Assembly (NCBI GenBank): GCA_013115135.1
Contig: JABANP010000049.1
Coordinates: 1 to 64,000 of the forward strand
Reading direction: 5' to 3'
Source: Perkinsus olseni
Taxonomy: Eukaryota > Perkinsozoa > Perkinsida > Perkinsidae
Length of the DNA stretch: 64,000 nucleotides
In this document: piece after piece, positions 32,014-43,054 of the stretch
How the letters are laid out: the number at the start of each line of letters is the position of its first letter
How positions within the stretch are numbered: the stretch's first letter is position 1
Notes under the pieces: generated by a model
What the model was told of the DNA's origin: nothing
Database searches by the model: none
The model's input: the letters and a program-made list of their open reading frames with translations, nothing else
Position numbers and translations under genes: made by a program

Positions 32014-32837
32014 TCAATCGTGGCCAGTTTTCTCGGCTTCTTTAATCTGTTTGAAAATCTTATCAATTCGAGCGCTGAGGTTCTCCGCTTGTCGGACGAG
32101 ATCCTTCCGCGCCGCCTTCGCGGGCTCTTTCCCTGACATGCAAAAATGAGTCGACAGATGACCCCGAGGGAACGTACCAGAATGAAGGTCGACGGTCTGG
32201 ACGGAATCAATACCGTTGAACTGCAGTTTGTCCAGCCTAAACGCATCAGCATCAACTCCTCAACCAACACTCACTGACCCCTTACCGTGCTTCGATCTGA
32301 GCTAGGTCGTCTTTGGCCTTGCCGATGGACATCTCGCCCGATATCAAATCCTGCTCGGTTTCTGATACCTACGGACAGCCTCACTGGTGATCGACCGATG
32401 GGATGATCGACTCACCTCCCTTTCCACGTCGTGGAGGGCGGCCTCGAGCTGGTCCAAATGACCGAGGGTCTTCGCACTCAAAATCGAGAAGGACTTCATG
32501 AACTTGGCGGCGGGGTCGTCATCCGAGACCTCTGCAGTCTGAAAGATGCGGCAACGGTACAGACCTGTCCTGTCAAGTTGCAGGCACTCACCACGTCCAC
32601 CGGCTTTCCTTCCTCCGTCCGCTGCAGTGGAGGCTCGGAGTTGTCACGAGGGCTCAACGACGGCACTGCCTCGTCTGAGTCGGTGCTGGCAGGATGAGCG
32701 GGGGCGGGGGCGGCAGTGGTAGGGGTCGGATGATGACGAGGATGATGACGATGATGCCGTTTGTTGTGGGTTCGGGGATCCTGATGATGTTCACCACCTG
32801 CGTAGTGGTAGTACGCCGATCGATCCTCAATTGACAT
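32014..32837 (-). CDS. Small His-rich / helical protein, 5 exons
   Basis: Minus-strand exons: MSIEDRSAYYHYAGGEHHQD with a histidine-rich stretch and a Pro/Ala/Ser linker; KFMKSFSILSAKTLGHLDQL ... EAALHDVERE; SETEQDLISGEMSIGKAKDD; LDKLQFNGIDSVQTVDLHSG; and a final helix (KAARKDLVRQAENLSARIDK ... KEAEKTGHD, stop at 32014-32016). Introns are short with GT...AG ends. Predicted largely coiled-coil after the linker, reminiscent of small adaptor-complex subunits, but not assigned. Confidence 0.55.
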
Positions 32838-33189
32838 GATGATTAATATTAAACTGAGTAGTACGCAAGGCTAACGAGCCCCTCCTCCAACTCGAAACTC
32901 AACAGCTACAACGCCTAAGACTGATTCATCATCCTTACAGTAATGAATGATATTCACCTCTGAATGCTGATCCTTGATATGATAGGGAACAACAGCAACA
33001 TAAACTGATAATCACATTCCTCGATACAACAATCGATCATCATAGTTACTGGTTTTAACAATATCTTCGACCACCGTCAACTTGAGCACTAATCGACCAA
33101 AGATACCATCAAACCACTAAGTGGTCATATCTTTCAAGGGCATAATAACATCCCCTTGAATACAGTAGTGAGTCACAGTTACGGTGACT
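32838..33189. other. AT-rich spacer
   Basis: Low G+C, many TAA/TGA triplets in all frames, no gene. Likely the 5' region of the helical protein and the 3' flank of the small ORF that follows. Confidence 0.35.
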
Positions 33190-33384
33190 CTACTGGTTTT
33201 CGAGACGCTTCCTCGCACTGACAACATCACCAAGAACGCCTTCTTTCTTGTAGTTCTCCACCTGCTTGGTGGTGGGGTGCCTCAACTCGGGATGAGCCTG
33301 CTCCTTTCGAGGGCTAGGAGGGTCTCTCCTAGGGGCCTTGTCGAGCTTCTGTTGAATGGGACGGCTGAAGTAAGCGGTATCCAT
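33190..33384 (-). CDS. Small basic protein, 64 residues
   Basis: MDTAYFSRPIQQKLDKAPRR opens a Lys/Pro-rich frame ending SARKRLENQ. Its composition is protein-like and starts at a clean ATG. It could be a complete small protein or the first exon of a longer one. Unrecognised. Confidence 0.35.
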   Translation of the reverse strand: MDTAYFSRPIQQKLDKAPRRDPPSPRKEQAHPELRHPTTKQVENYKKEGVLGDVVSARKRLENQ

Positions 33385-33810
33385 ATTAACGATTTACTTA
33401 TACAATTGTAACAACAACTGACGAGACACGATTTGCACGCATGCACAAGATCAACTCACAGCACATGATGAACAGGACAGTCTTTACTAGCTTCGGCACA
33501 GCTGTACGAAATAAGGACCGCCAAGCTAGATGGGAAATCTTTTCTAGCTCCCCGACACACAAGAGTCTCGACCACTCGTCGAACAGAAGAAGCCACTCCG
33601 AGAGGACGCAACAGGCAAGAGGGAATAAGGAAACCACCATCCACCGGCGATGCACTCGAGTGGTGCATCATTACCACCACCAGTCAATAGTCGTATTAGT
33701 ATTTCGGGCGCACTCTCGTCTACGCCTCCTCACCCATACCGGAGAACCCCTTGTCAGCAGCGTATCTAAGACACGCAGAATAGCCCCGAGCCTTCAGCGG
33801 CCGCGTCGTG

Positions 33811-35028
33811 CTACTTGTAATGAAGTTCAATAACATCCTGTCTGTCCTCTATGATGGTCCACCTGCAACAGCAAGGAATGACCAACAGTTGCTTCTCCCC
33901 AGCTTCCACTATTACCCATCCTTGTGGACGTGATAGACCCTAACATGGCCACCAGAGGCAGCATCCTTATTAGTGGCGTGATAGATGGCCCGCTTTCCCA
34001 GAGCAACAGCCTCGTCAAGGGTAAGGTCATGCCTGTAGCCAGCATCGAGGATCTGTAGGACATCCACGGTTGTCACTAGAAAGCATAGCGATGGCAACTT
34101 ACACCGTAGGCATAGGTCGATCCAGAACCCACAGAGAACATGTTGTTCTTGATCCTAGTGCCCTGGTCGTCTACCATGTACCTGCCAAAAAGAATCCACC
34201 ACTACTGCTACCCAGGGTGGGCCTACAGAGCCGGGCCAGTATTAGCATCATAACCAGCGATCATCGTGCCGCAGGAAAGACCGTACCTTAGACAACGTTA
34301 GAACAAGGGAATTCGGAGTGCCGGCTATTACCCCTTGTAAGAGTACATAATGTTAGCTAGCATCTTAGAGGCAGCAGCGGTAGTGATGCGCTGCTTGTTG
34401 CGCAGCTCGTACAACCTGAAAGACACTCGTCAATGCGGCGAGTAACCAGCTGCCACTAGTACTTGCAAAGTCTGCCGAGATGCCTCTCCCAGAACTGGCA
34501 GTCCGCAGCACCACCGGCCATGGTCCCTAAGAGGCGCACAATAAGAAAGAGGGAACGAGGGAGGAGGGAGAGAGTTGCCCGCAACAGCAGGGTATTACCA
34601 ATGAGCCTGTCAGTGATGTGAAGGACCTTACGAACCGTCTGGCTGGACACGTAGCTGCCCATGGAAGCTCGGGAATCGACAGCCACGAGGACACCACCGT
34701 CAAAGACGAATGCAAGGGTGGTGGTACCTAGCCGAATGCCCTTCCACTTGCCAGCTGCGACGAGGCCTACCCTTATTGAAGTTCATAAGGCGTCCCGAGC
34801 GAGCCTTCATGTCTGTGCAGAATCTCTGGGGCTGTGCGACCGGTGCCAAAGCGAACCTCGAGGGAATCACAGTAGGAAGGGTTCGTGACGAGATGCCGTT
34901 GGGTCCCAAGGTTGCAAGCGAGAGTACCTATCCATCTCGGTCAGTCCACAGGTCTGCTGGTCCTCTTCCTCGAGGTCCGCGCCCCTTCGACCGGGGAGGG
35001 CGAATGTTGTTGGAGCAATTACAGACAT
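33811..35028 (-). CDS. 20S proteasome subunit beta5 (chymotrypsin-like)
   Basis: Catalytic subunit of the 20S core that degrades ubiquitylated proteins. Minus-strand exons give a propeptide ([16 protein letters not shown] ... [14 protein letters not shown]), then the processing site [21 protein letters not shown] with the nucleophilic Thr. Next are [119 protein letters not shown] and [20 protein letters not shown]. It ends [18 protein letters not shown] with a stop at 33811-33813. Thr1, Asp17, Lys33 and the SGSG motif regions are in place. Introns are about 40-55 nt. Order and propeptide fit PSMB5/PRE2. Confidence 0.88.
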
Positions 35029-35936
35029 ACTTTGCAAAAAACAACTAACCCGACGGCTTTCTCTGGCAACAACAATAACAACACTGGTTGCTCATATGCC
35101 GATGCCCTCCGCAGCACACGGCCGTTTTGGCGCCAGCAAAATCCATCCGACCGCGCCCGCCAAGCAAGAAGAAGAAGAGAACCAATCCACGATAAAATTA
35201 GTCAGAAAAATTATGAATATCCAGTCGGCCGTCGGAGGCTCCCGATGTCATTATCCCAGAGACAGGCAGCAGGAGAATCTTCAGTGGTAGGGTCTCCAAC
35301 TGGAACCTCATGAGAGTAGCGATGAAGGAGAGGATGCCACAGTGAGAGTGAAGAGCGGTAGAGCTACATGGGATATTCATAAGGGAGGGGGCCAGTGGAC
35401 AAATTCAACTTCAACCATCACAAGCGTGGAAGGATGTCGCGCGCCACAAAATTACGCGCTAGCCCCGAATGCGAAAAGAATCGGCTCGCCTAGAACGTTT
35501 TTAAGGCAGCTCCGATACATAACTCCACAGGGCCTTATAGTATACGCGTGGGGTGAAGGGAAAAATGAATAACCCGTGAAAACCCAAAATCCAGATCATA
35601 ACGGTGAAAGAGGCTACCCGATAACCTTGAACCTGGCAGGACTAGCAGGAACCCTATGGTAGTTCTACTAGGCCGAGCTGTTGTTGAGGGGAACCACAAG
35701 CCCGCTAGAGCAAGAGATGTGTCTTTTTTTCCAAAAGGTCATTTGCGCCCGTCATAAGTACTGCGTCAGGAGCCATACGCTGGTTGCAATGGTGCTGTCA
35801 GAAAACGACCGGAAGGTGCCGTTACCAATCCTCACGACTATTCGTTACAACACTCAAGGGGGCAGCTCGTCGTGACTCACGACGACCTCCCCTTTCCCTG
35901 AAAAGACATTCATGAACGCCGTTCCAGTCGAGTTTT
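35029..35936. other. 0.9-kb spacer, no supported gene
   Basis: 5' flank of the proteasome gene and 3' flank of the methyltransferase-like gene. A CAACAACAATAACAACA-like low-complexity run lies near 35068-35085. No coding evidence. Confidence 0.35.
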
Positions 35937-38047
35937 TCACATGCTTCGTTTTCGTATCGTGACCATAACATGTGGGACATCGTCATTATCCTCTACACCC
36001 AGGAATCCATACCACTCCTTCGCCAACTCCTCATCCCAGGCCTCCAACACTTCCGCGTTAACAGAGTCCGCCACCTTCTCGAGTAGCATAGTAGTGACAT
36101 CGCGGACCTCAGGGCCAGCAGACGTGTAGTTGCGCCAGACTAGCAGATGACCATCCGGGCTCACGTCAAAGTTCCACTGATGGAGGCCCTTGCCGTACTC
36201 TCGCTCAGCCTCGTTACGATGACACACCAGAAGGACTGCTCCGTGTGGTTTGACAGTCTCCAGCATACCAAAAATGGCCTTGACGGGGTCGATGGTGTGG
36301 TCCAAAGCATTGATGGAAACGGCTAAGTCGAACGAGCTCCCTGTGGGGAAGTACCGCGGCAGGTCCTCCACGTCTCCCATAACCGGATAGACGATAGGGT
36401 CCACACCAACTTGATGCAGCAGTGCTTTGTACAGGGGCGCCAGGGGGTCCACTGCCACTAGCTCAACTGGATGCTCATCCCATGCGGTGCCTATCAAACT
36501 CAGAGGGCCCGAGCCGACATCCAGGACTCTGATAGCGGAACCCTTGGGGACATCAGGATTGACGAGACGACGCAAGCCTGCTTGCAACGGCCTTCCCCTG
36601 CTGAGGGGGTGAGTGTAGCCTTCGTCGTACAGTCTGTAACGCCAGTAGACCTCTTCGGCGCTCATGCGGCTTCGCCAAAGCAAGTCTCTGGGCTGGGGCG
36701 GAGGCATACGGCACTCGTGTGGTGGTAGCAATCTGTGGATGTTGTGAAAGATGTCCTCAAACGCGGACTCTTGGTACTCAACAAGACCCTTCAAATGCCT
36801 GAACTTGTCCAACAGGATGACGGGTGATTCCACGTAAGCGTAGAAGAGTCTCCACAGGAACCCCGCCGAGGTGTGATGGATCAACCATAGCCCCTCAGCG
36901 AAGCTCTGCGTGAATATGCTTTGCACCAGAAGCTGGGACCGGCCCACCAGGCTCGCAGCAATGCCGAGTGTCTCTCCATCAACCTCGGTGAGAGTGTAGG
37001 CCAGGCCAAGATACATACTCGCAGCCGAAGCGGAAGCCAGACAGGTGTCTCCGCACCCGTACTCGCAGGAGGCCGTGTAGACCAACGCCAACATCCGGTA
37101 GGCGAGAGTGACGTCAGCGGGCTGTGAAGAGGGTGGACGGCCTCTGCTGAGGCTGCGGAGCCCTCTTATGATCGAGCGGCCTAGGAGGCCGTGGAGCTGG
37201 TCACTGTACTTGAAGGGCCACAGTGGGATATCATCAACGCCCTTTGAGTAGACGTAGTCAGAACGAGTACTGAAAGGCAGGGGCGTCGAGCATGCTAAGG
37301 AGGACCACGGACGACAGGGAACTCACTAAAGATGCCACCCTAGGGAGTAGAGGATTGGAAAGATGACCCTTAAAGTCGATCCAGCCATAGCATGCCAGTT
37401 GGAAGCCACGATCCACAACCAAGTGTCCGTGAGAAGTTGGTCATCATCGACAAGCTTGCCTGGCTCCATGACGATGCTGAGGAGGACACCAAGCCGACCA
37501 ATGGCATAGATCGTCTCGCAGAGGACGGCATCCCGACCGGCCAAGCCAGTGGGAGATATCACACTCCTGAAGAAGGATAGGAAGCACTTGAATCGGGCCG
37601 AGCCAACACGCCGCAACGCAATCGATGAGGGGTGTTCTAGGTCCGACGACGCCCGCGTGACTTGACCGTACGCTCTTGTAAGGCTCACGGTAGGGCCTTC
37701 CGATACATTCCAGGGAGCATTAGGCGAGAGATCGGCGAGGGGCTGCGAGAGTGGTGTTACTTCCGAAGCCTGGCCGTCGAAAACCCGACTCACGCAGTGA
37801 CGTTGAAGAAGATCTCTGCCTCGGCCTGAGCCGTCCGCAGCCTCCAATCGGAGCAGCCAGCCAAGCCCCCATTGGAATTGGTAACATTGAGTAAGCATGT
37901 TGTCACCTTCGGAACCAAGAGCCTCTCTATGCTATCCAACGTACGGCCGAGCTCTCTGCTGAGATTTTCATGCGTGACAGCTAGTATATCGCGGCTGAGC
38001 ACTGTTGGCAAGAACAGCAGGAGAAATGCGGTTCGGGTGTGATGCAT
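35937..38047 (-). CDS. Secreted/lumenal protein with methyltransferase fold
   Basis: The minus-strand start at 38047 gives a signal peptide (MHHTRTAFLLLFLPTVLS). Exons then encode ENLSRELGRTLDSIERLLVP with N-glycosylation-type NVT, ADLSPNAPWNVSEGPTVSL, and, after several introns, SDYVYSKGVDDIPLWPFKYS. A 385-codon last exon follows. That exon contains the SAM-binding motif I VLDVGSGPLSLIG, motif II-like VELVAVDPLAP, MGDVEDLPRYFPTGSSFDLA, and ETVKPHGAVLLVCHRNEAER, i.e. a class I methyltransferase domain at its C-terminal half. It ends HVMVTIRKRSM. A cysteine-bearing segment (CEYGCGDTCLA) precedes it. A signal peptide on a SAM-dependent fold is unusual. Substrate unknown, and some middle exons (37100-37400) are uncertain. 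Confidence 0.65.
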
Positions 38048-39217
38048 GGATGGGGTGAAGATAAACTCGGAAGCGGCAGGCGTTTGGTTCTCTCGTTTTC
38101 ACTAGGAATGACGTCCGCTCGTAAGCACTCCTAACAAGCTGAGTGAAACCCCAACAAGGCTCCCAAGTTGGGAGGAGTCTCGTCATGGTTTCATTCAGTT
38201 GTGCTGACTTCACCCTCCAATGCGGCCCCCGTCAGAAGAGAGGGCAGGGCATAGAAAGACTCTTGCCTGAGCCGCACAACCAAGACAGTGGTAGCTTATC
38301 CCTCACTAAGATTCCAACTCGGATGACCGAGGAACTCCCCGATCGCGTCCGCGTGGCAACAGGAAGACGGAATAGTTGCAGGCCCGCCGCGAAGGAGGTT
38401 TAACCGTTCCATCTCGCACTAGCACAACACCCGTCCGAAGCTGCTTCGGCGAAGCATAATAAAAACACGCGGAGCATGCCACAGAGCCAAGACCAGACGC
38501 TTGAGCCAAGATACAGGATTCTTCCCGTGAAACTGTCAAGTTGAGGAGGCCTTGTGGTACAGTTAGCCTGCCCGTGGCGTGTTTTCAGTTCGAACTGTTG
38601 CATCACCCCAGTACCGCATCTTCGCGAGTTCACTGCAGATTCTTCGAGCGATCATCGCTCAGCGATGGTGATCAAGGGTCAATTCGGTCCGAGGATGAGA
38701 CCGAACTGAACCCTGAGTACAATTAGACTGTAATCCTGGAGAAGTATCTCGACGAGTCTCTCGAAAATTCCCAGGCCAAACAAGCCACATCAGCGATGTG
38801 ATTTCGGCACCTTGGGAATCTGGAGTCCACATATACAGTGCTCAATGAGCACTGCTCATACCACTATTTCTGCGGCGCGCATTTTCGCTGTTCGACTCGG
38901 CTCGCGCGCTCGGTTTCCTGCGGAGACGGATGGGAGTCGCTCGAAGACGGGCCGTTCCTGGAACATTTCCGATCCACGAAATGACGAAGGTGGGGTTACT
39001 TGAAGGGCGGAAGAGAATAATAGTTGTCCTCTGCCGCTAAACGCCCTTACTTCTCATTCCTCTGAAGTTGACCTGCAACTCTTCATCGTGGCTTCTCCTG
39101 AGCCCGCACGCCTCAGCGATATCTATACACTTCATGGCGGCCTAAGGCCGCCGGCCTTGTTTCGTGACTTGAGGGGCAGAGCGTGTAACTTCCACTCAGT
39201 GACATTTCTACTGAAAC
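38048..39217. other. Intergenic region between divergent genes
   Basis: 5' flanks of the methyltransferase-like gene (minus) and the secreted gene (plus). Frames present are short and unsupported; a small stem cgaagctgcttcgg occurs near 38437. No gene is recognised. Confidence 0.35.
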
Positions 39218-40222
39218 ATGTTGCTACCACTACTTCTTCTGCTCTCAACTGAGTTGGTTGGTGTCGTCATGGCAGCTACTCCCGATACTAGAATTGACTT
39301 GACCCCTGGTGTGTATGTTGGTTATGCTAATCCCGCCACGGAGATCTGCTGGCCAGATATGGCCAGAGTCGTTTTACTGGTCGGACATCCCCCTGGAACT
39401 GCCGCACTCGGCTACACCAACAAGAGCGACGTGGACCTTTTGATTGCCTCTGGTTCTGTTGGAGTCTTCAGTGACAGCGTTTTCCCGAGGTCTGCGCATC
39501 CTGGTGAATGCTTCTATATTAACGCGTATCACTATTATTCACTTAGAACTCTCCTGCAGATGACCGGTCCTAAGCCAACACATGTGCCTATCTGTCTTGG
39601 TAGAAGCCACCTAGTGCTCTTCAACGACGCCCGACGCGAACCGGTCGGGAAGAAATTCACCCGCCTCAGTTGTGCGATCTCGCTCACTAAGAACACCTAC
39701 ATTGATGTGGCGACCCCATCAGCGGTCACACAAGATGAGGCAAACGCTGAGGAAGTGGGCAGGAAGTATGTGACACCGGTGGCGTTCTCAAAGTTGGGCA
39801 GGACAGAGAACGGGACAGTTGTTGTGCATGGTAACTGGGATGACGAGCGGGCCAACGCAGGAGTGGTGGCAATGAACTTCCAGCATGCAAGCAACTTTGC
39901 TTTTACTCGTTTCCCCGAGGTTCGTATACATCGACTCGCCAACGGCGACTCATCAACGCGTTTTGGAGGACACTTTGGTGAGCGGCCATGGTGTTATGGC
40001 GTCGACGAGAGGGGGCTTACCAGGGATGCAACTCCCGATCTAGCAACGGCTGAAGGAATGATGAACATATATCCACTCCGGCTCGATAATATCCGTCTTT
40101 GCATTGAAGGCAGCCACTGGACGTTACACCTCGGGGAGGATACTGATGACGGTGTCGGGAAGAAGGTTGTGATACCGCTTACCGACAGTAACCCTTTCGA
40201 GAGCCTCTCACTCGACAATTGA
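39218..40222 (+). CDS. Secreted hypothetical protein, single exon
   Basis: 334 residues with a clear signal peptide (MLLPLLLLLSTELVGVVMA). The mature part has six or so cysteines, a few N-x-S/T sites (NKS, NGT) and beta-rich composition (e.g. TPGVYVGYANPATEICWPDM, RTENGTVVVHGNWDDERANA). No introns, unlike most neighbours. No family recognised. It directly precedes the repeat island. Confidence 0.7.
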   Translation: MLLPLLLLLSTELVGVVMAATPDTRIDLTPGVYVGYANPATEICWPDMARVVLLVGHPPGTAALGYTNKSDVDLLIASGSVGVFSDSVFPRSAHPGECFYINAYHYYSLRTLLQMTGPKPTHVPICLGRSHLVLFNDARREPVGKKFTRLSCAISLTKNTYIDVATPSAVTQDEANAEEVGRKYVTPVAFSKLGRTENGTVVVHGNWDDERANAGVVAMNFQHASNFAFTRFPEVRIHRLANGDSSTRFGGHFGERPWCYGVDERGLTRDATPDLATAEGMMNIYPLRLDNIRLCIEGSHWTLHLGEDTDDGVGKKVVIPLTDSNPFESLSLDN

Positions 40223-41434
40223 TGTTACTCATCTCGGAACACAGTCGACCTCACTGGTTGTTTGAATGGTCCGTTGATGTCTATTAATAGCATTTGCTGT
40301 GTTGTTATCATGGATTGTTGTGTTGGTCCAGTTCGCAAACCAAATCCCGAGTTGATGATACGATTTAATCACCGCATTGAACGCGGCATCTGTTGCCTTC
40401 ACATCGCCGTATCCAGGGATGGTCGGACCACCATGGTCCTACCATCATGGTAGTAGGTGGGTAAAAACCGAGTCCTTCTACGTCGTTGCCTACGACGCGT
40501 ATAAGGGCAGCCCTTTAAGGGCTCAGCTCGGTAAACGAGCCGTGACCTTACGAGTTAGATAGTTCACCTCGTGGGTGGGACCTGCCCCCTTAAATCCCGT
40601 TACACGTGTGCTTCAGAGAATAGTTAGGGATTTCAAGTGCATTTCCTCAAGAAAGTCTAAGGGACTTGGGTGAAAACCTTAAGGGATCGGTTTAGTAGGT
40701 ATCATTATCATACCTAAGCTTCGTGCATGCCCTAAGAAATGGGCATCTTTGGTCCGCACGTAGAGCATTTAGGGGTCATCAATATGCCTCTATAGCATTT
40801 CAGGAGCGCTTCAGAGAACTGGACTGAGCGAGCCTGGATGCGCTCTCGAGGATCAGGACAGGCAGTCTATTGAACATTCGGTTAGATTTTGTGGAAGAAC
40901 TTCCGCTTTCGCGCGCACCGTGCGGCACGCTGTTTCTGCGCAAATCACTTCGGGGAACTTTCGCCGCCTACTCTCCGCGCGCCACTTTTTTCTTGTCCGG
41001 CCACTTTTTTCTCCGCGCGCCACCTCTACTTTCCCTTTCGCTACGGCTTCTCTCCGCTCCCGTCCCCGCCTCACGAGAACCCTCGCGTTCCAGGTGCGAA
41101 ATCGTGTACGAAGATTAGATTTTTCATTTTTGCGACGCTAGGAGGCTCTATGGTTTGCCCGGCAAACCAAAGATGAACCATAGCAAACCATGGGCGAACT
41201 TTGCGCATACGTTTTTGCGATTTACTCACCAATACTTGAGCGGCCTCCCTTCCCCCGCCCCGGTCCACGAGCATTGTCCGCAAAGGGGTCATGGAGACCT
41301 TCGATAAAGACACCTGTAATAAAAGGGCTCAAACCTGAGCGCGAACAACTGGGTAACCATTCGACGATCTCGGCAAAATCGGATAAAATGTTGAACATAC
41401 CCATTTTTATTGTCGTAGCTGTTATGGAAAGATG
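40223..41434. other. 1.2-kb GC-variable stretch, repeat-like
   Basis: No host gene is recognised. Short internal repeats are visible, e.g. two cgcgcgccac copies near 40978 and 41016, and the palindrome ggtttgcccggcaaacc near 41153, followed by further caaaccat copies. The sequence resembles the non-coding part of a mobile element, but no ends could be set. Confidence 0.35.
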
Positions 41435-41445
41435 CTGAAGTGCCG

Positions 41446-41511
41446 TAGCACCCGAATTTACCCAAACCCGGATTTAACCAACCCGAAAGCGCGCGCCCAA
41501 ATAATCGATAA
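41446..41511 (+). repeat. Left terminal inverted repeat
   Basis: Pairs with 42502-42565; includes the run acccaaacccggatttaacc and the subterminal aatcgata. Confidence 0.8.
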
Positions 41512-41655
41512 AAATGTGCGATTTAATGCGTATTCGGATTCTTTTCCTCCGGCCAGCCACTTGCCCGATATTATCCAATTTTTAACCAAAAAAATATCCT
41601 CTGTGTCCCTGGCGACACCAAGCTAACTCTATCTGACACATTTCAGAGTGAGTTC

Positions 41656-41719
41656 TGCTGAATTGGTTAGACCCTTCGAGTTGCTAGAGGTAGACCGTGG
41701 GTTCAATTCTACGTAGGTA
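41656..41719 (+). pseudogene. tRNA-like module a
   Basis: A-box-like aattggttagac is followed about 35 nt later by a B-box-like gggttcaattct. It shares tagaccgtgrgttcarttct with module b. Stem pairing is poor, so it is not a functional tRNA. Confidence 0.4.
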
Positions 41720-41804
41720 TAAAATATCTGAACCGTACAAATTGTACCCTCCCGCTCGGATCTGCGGTGACCACTGCTCGCAGCTAGCCATTTGTGCAAG
41801 AGTT

Positions 41805-41868
41805 ACGGCGTAGCGGATAAGACTGAAACGATCACCATGCTTAGACCGTGAGTTCAGTTCTTCGGGAA
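41805..41868 (+). pseudogene. tRNA-like module b
   Basis: A-box-like ggcgtagcggataagac and B-box-like gagttcagttct at tRNA spacing. Related to module a. Degenerate. Confidence 0.4.
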
Positions 41869-41932
41869 ATGAAATTCACAGACATATCTTTCTCCATTGG
41901 CGGCTTTTATGGTCAAATTCGTTAGACCAGTG

Positions 41933-42003
41933 GGTTTGGTGTGGTGGTTATGACTCGTGAATCCGCTTTAACGGGCACCCGGTTCGAATCTTCGCATGGC
42001 AAA
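41933..42003 (+). pseudogene. tRNA-like module c
   Basis: Best tRNA resemblance in the element: tggtgtggtggttatgac (A box) and ccggttcgaatctt (B box). The ends gtttggt and ggcaaac pair at most positions. The T-stem is mismatched, so it is likely a pseudo-tRNA or tRNA-derived fragment. Confidence 0.45.
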
Positions 42004-42333
42004 CTTCTAACGGAATCGGAATTTTTGGACGTAACTATTTGAAGGAGTCTCCTTCGGCAAGCCGACTGAACATCAATGGCGTTCCGAGCAGCAGTGCGAT
42101 GAGCAGACAAGTCAAGTACAAAGTCTCTAACAACAGAGTCCTTAGGCTACAAAACCGTCAGGTACTCCATGTATGGAGTTCTATGTCCACTTCACAACGT
42201 TAGCACTTGGACGGAATCCCACTTTTATCCGGTCGATGCCCTTCGTTCGCCCGAAGTTCGTTTCTGTGTGTGCGCCAGAGGAAAAAAAGATAGATCGGAG
42301 CACACGAACAATAACCCTTCAGAGGCAAGGGTT

Positions 42334-42408
42334 GGCCCTACCAAGGTCCGAACCTGCGACCTACGGATGAGCAACTGTGGATCGTAACGTCCACACCATA
42401 GCCTCTCA
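42334..42408 (-). pseudogene. tRNA-like module d
   Basis: The minus strand reads tatggtgtggacgttacga, then cgcaggttcggaccttgg, similar to module c in order and spacing but opposite in orientation. Degenerate. Confidence 0.4.
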
Positions 42409-42501
42409 AGAAAAACGCTTGGCATTTACAGCCGGACGATGAAAATATATAGCAAATTGGATAAAACAGCGATTGGGTAAATAAATGCCCAACGATTAAT
42501 T

Positions 42502-42565
42502 TATCGATTACATTGGCGCGCTCTTTCGGGTTGGTTAAATCCGGGTTTGGGTAAAGTCGGGTGTA
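42502..42565 (-). repeat. Right terminal inverted repeat
   Basis: Inverted copy of 41446-41511; the outer edge abuts ctgaagtgc at 42569-42577. Confidence 0.8.
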
Positions 42566-42742
42566 GCCCTGAAGTGCGCAAGATCTGATGATAGCTGCTG
42601 TCTTCCTATCGATCGCACGATCTGTTTACCCCGCCCTTAAGGGGAATGAGTGTCTGTGAACGTATCCGCGGCCGTTTACTCTCACCATTGCTCACCGTTA
42701 CTACTGTAGGGGTTCTTGTTATGGTCTCAATAGTATCGTGGT

Positions 42743-43054
42743 ATGAGTAACCACCCCAGTTCGTCAGTATCGTCACAGAGCGGGAGTTCCGAGTTATCTA
42801 GTCTCGAGGGGCCACCAAACCACGGGTTCGATCAGTCCGACGAATTATTACATCATCTGGCGATCTCGGTGGGACTTGAGATCGGTACGGCCCTTGGTGG
42901 TTCAAGGTTGACGACGGCCACACTCAACGCCCTGGTCTCCCAGTTCGTATCGGCCTTGGTGGACGGTGGAAAAGCGGCGATCCCACCCCCACCCATTCAC
43001 ACACTGTTCGCCCGCGCGGGGAGGGGCCCGTGCGGGCGCGCGCTTTTCGGGTGA
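42743..43054 (+). pseudogene. Truncated gag-like N-terminal ORF
   Basis: Opens MSNHPSSSVSSQSGSSELSS, then a helical stretch (DELLHHLAISVGLEIGTALG ... LNALVSQFVSALVDG). The frame enters the satellite array at 42958, and codons after that are array sequence. The Ser-rich start plus helical block resembles the start of the gag ORF at 49886 in layout, not in sequence. Probably the remnant of a retroelement cut by the array; low certainty. Confidence 0.35.

Larger units (their letters stand above)
41444..42568. mobile_element. Mutator-like non-autonomous TIR element
   Basis: Element of about 1,125 bp bounded by a 9-bp direct duplication, ctgaagtgc, at 41435-41443 and 42569-42577. The termini are inverted copies: the left end 41446-41511 matches the reverse complement of 42502-42565 nearly base for base (shared core acccaaacccggatttaacc), with weaker similarity extending inward to about 41585 and 42440. 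Long TIRs and 9-bp target duplications fit Mutator-like elements, while 8-bp would fit hAT. No transposase frame is present, so it is non-autonomous. The inside carries several tRNA-like modules. Confidence 0.75.

Noticed and set aside
41933..42408. Functional tRNA genes
   Set aside because: A- and B-box-like stretches exist, but acceptor, anticodon and T-stems do not pair well enough for a working tRNA.
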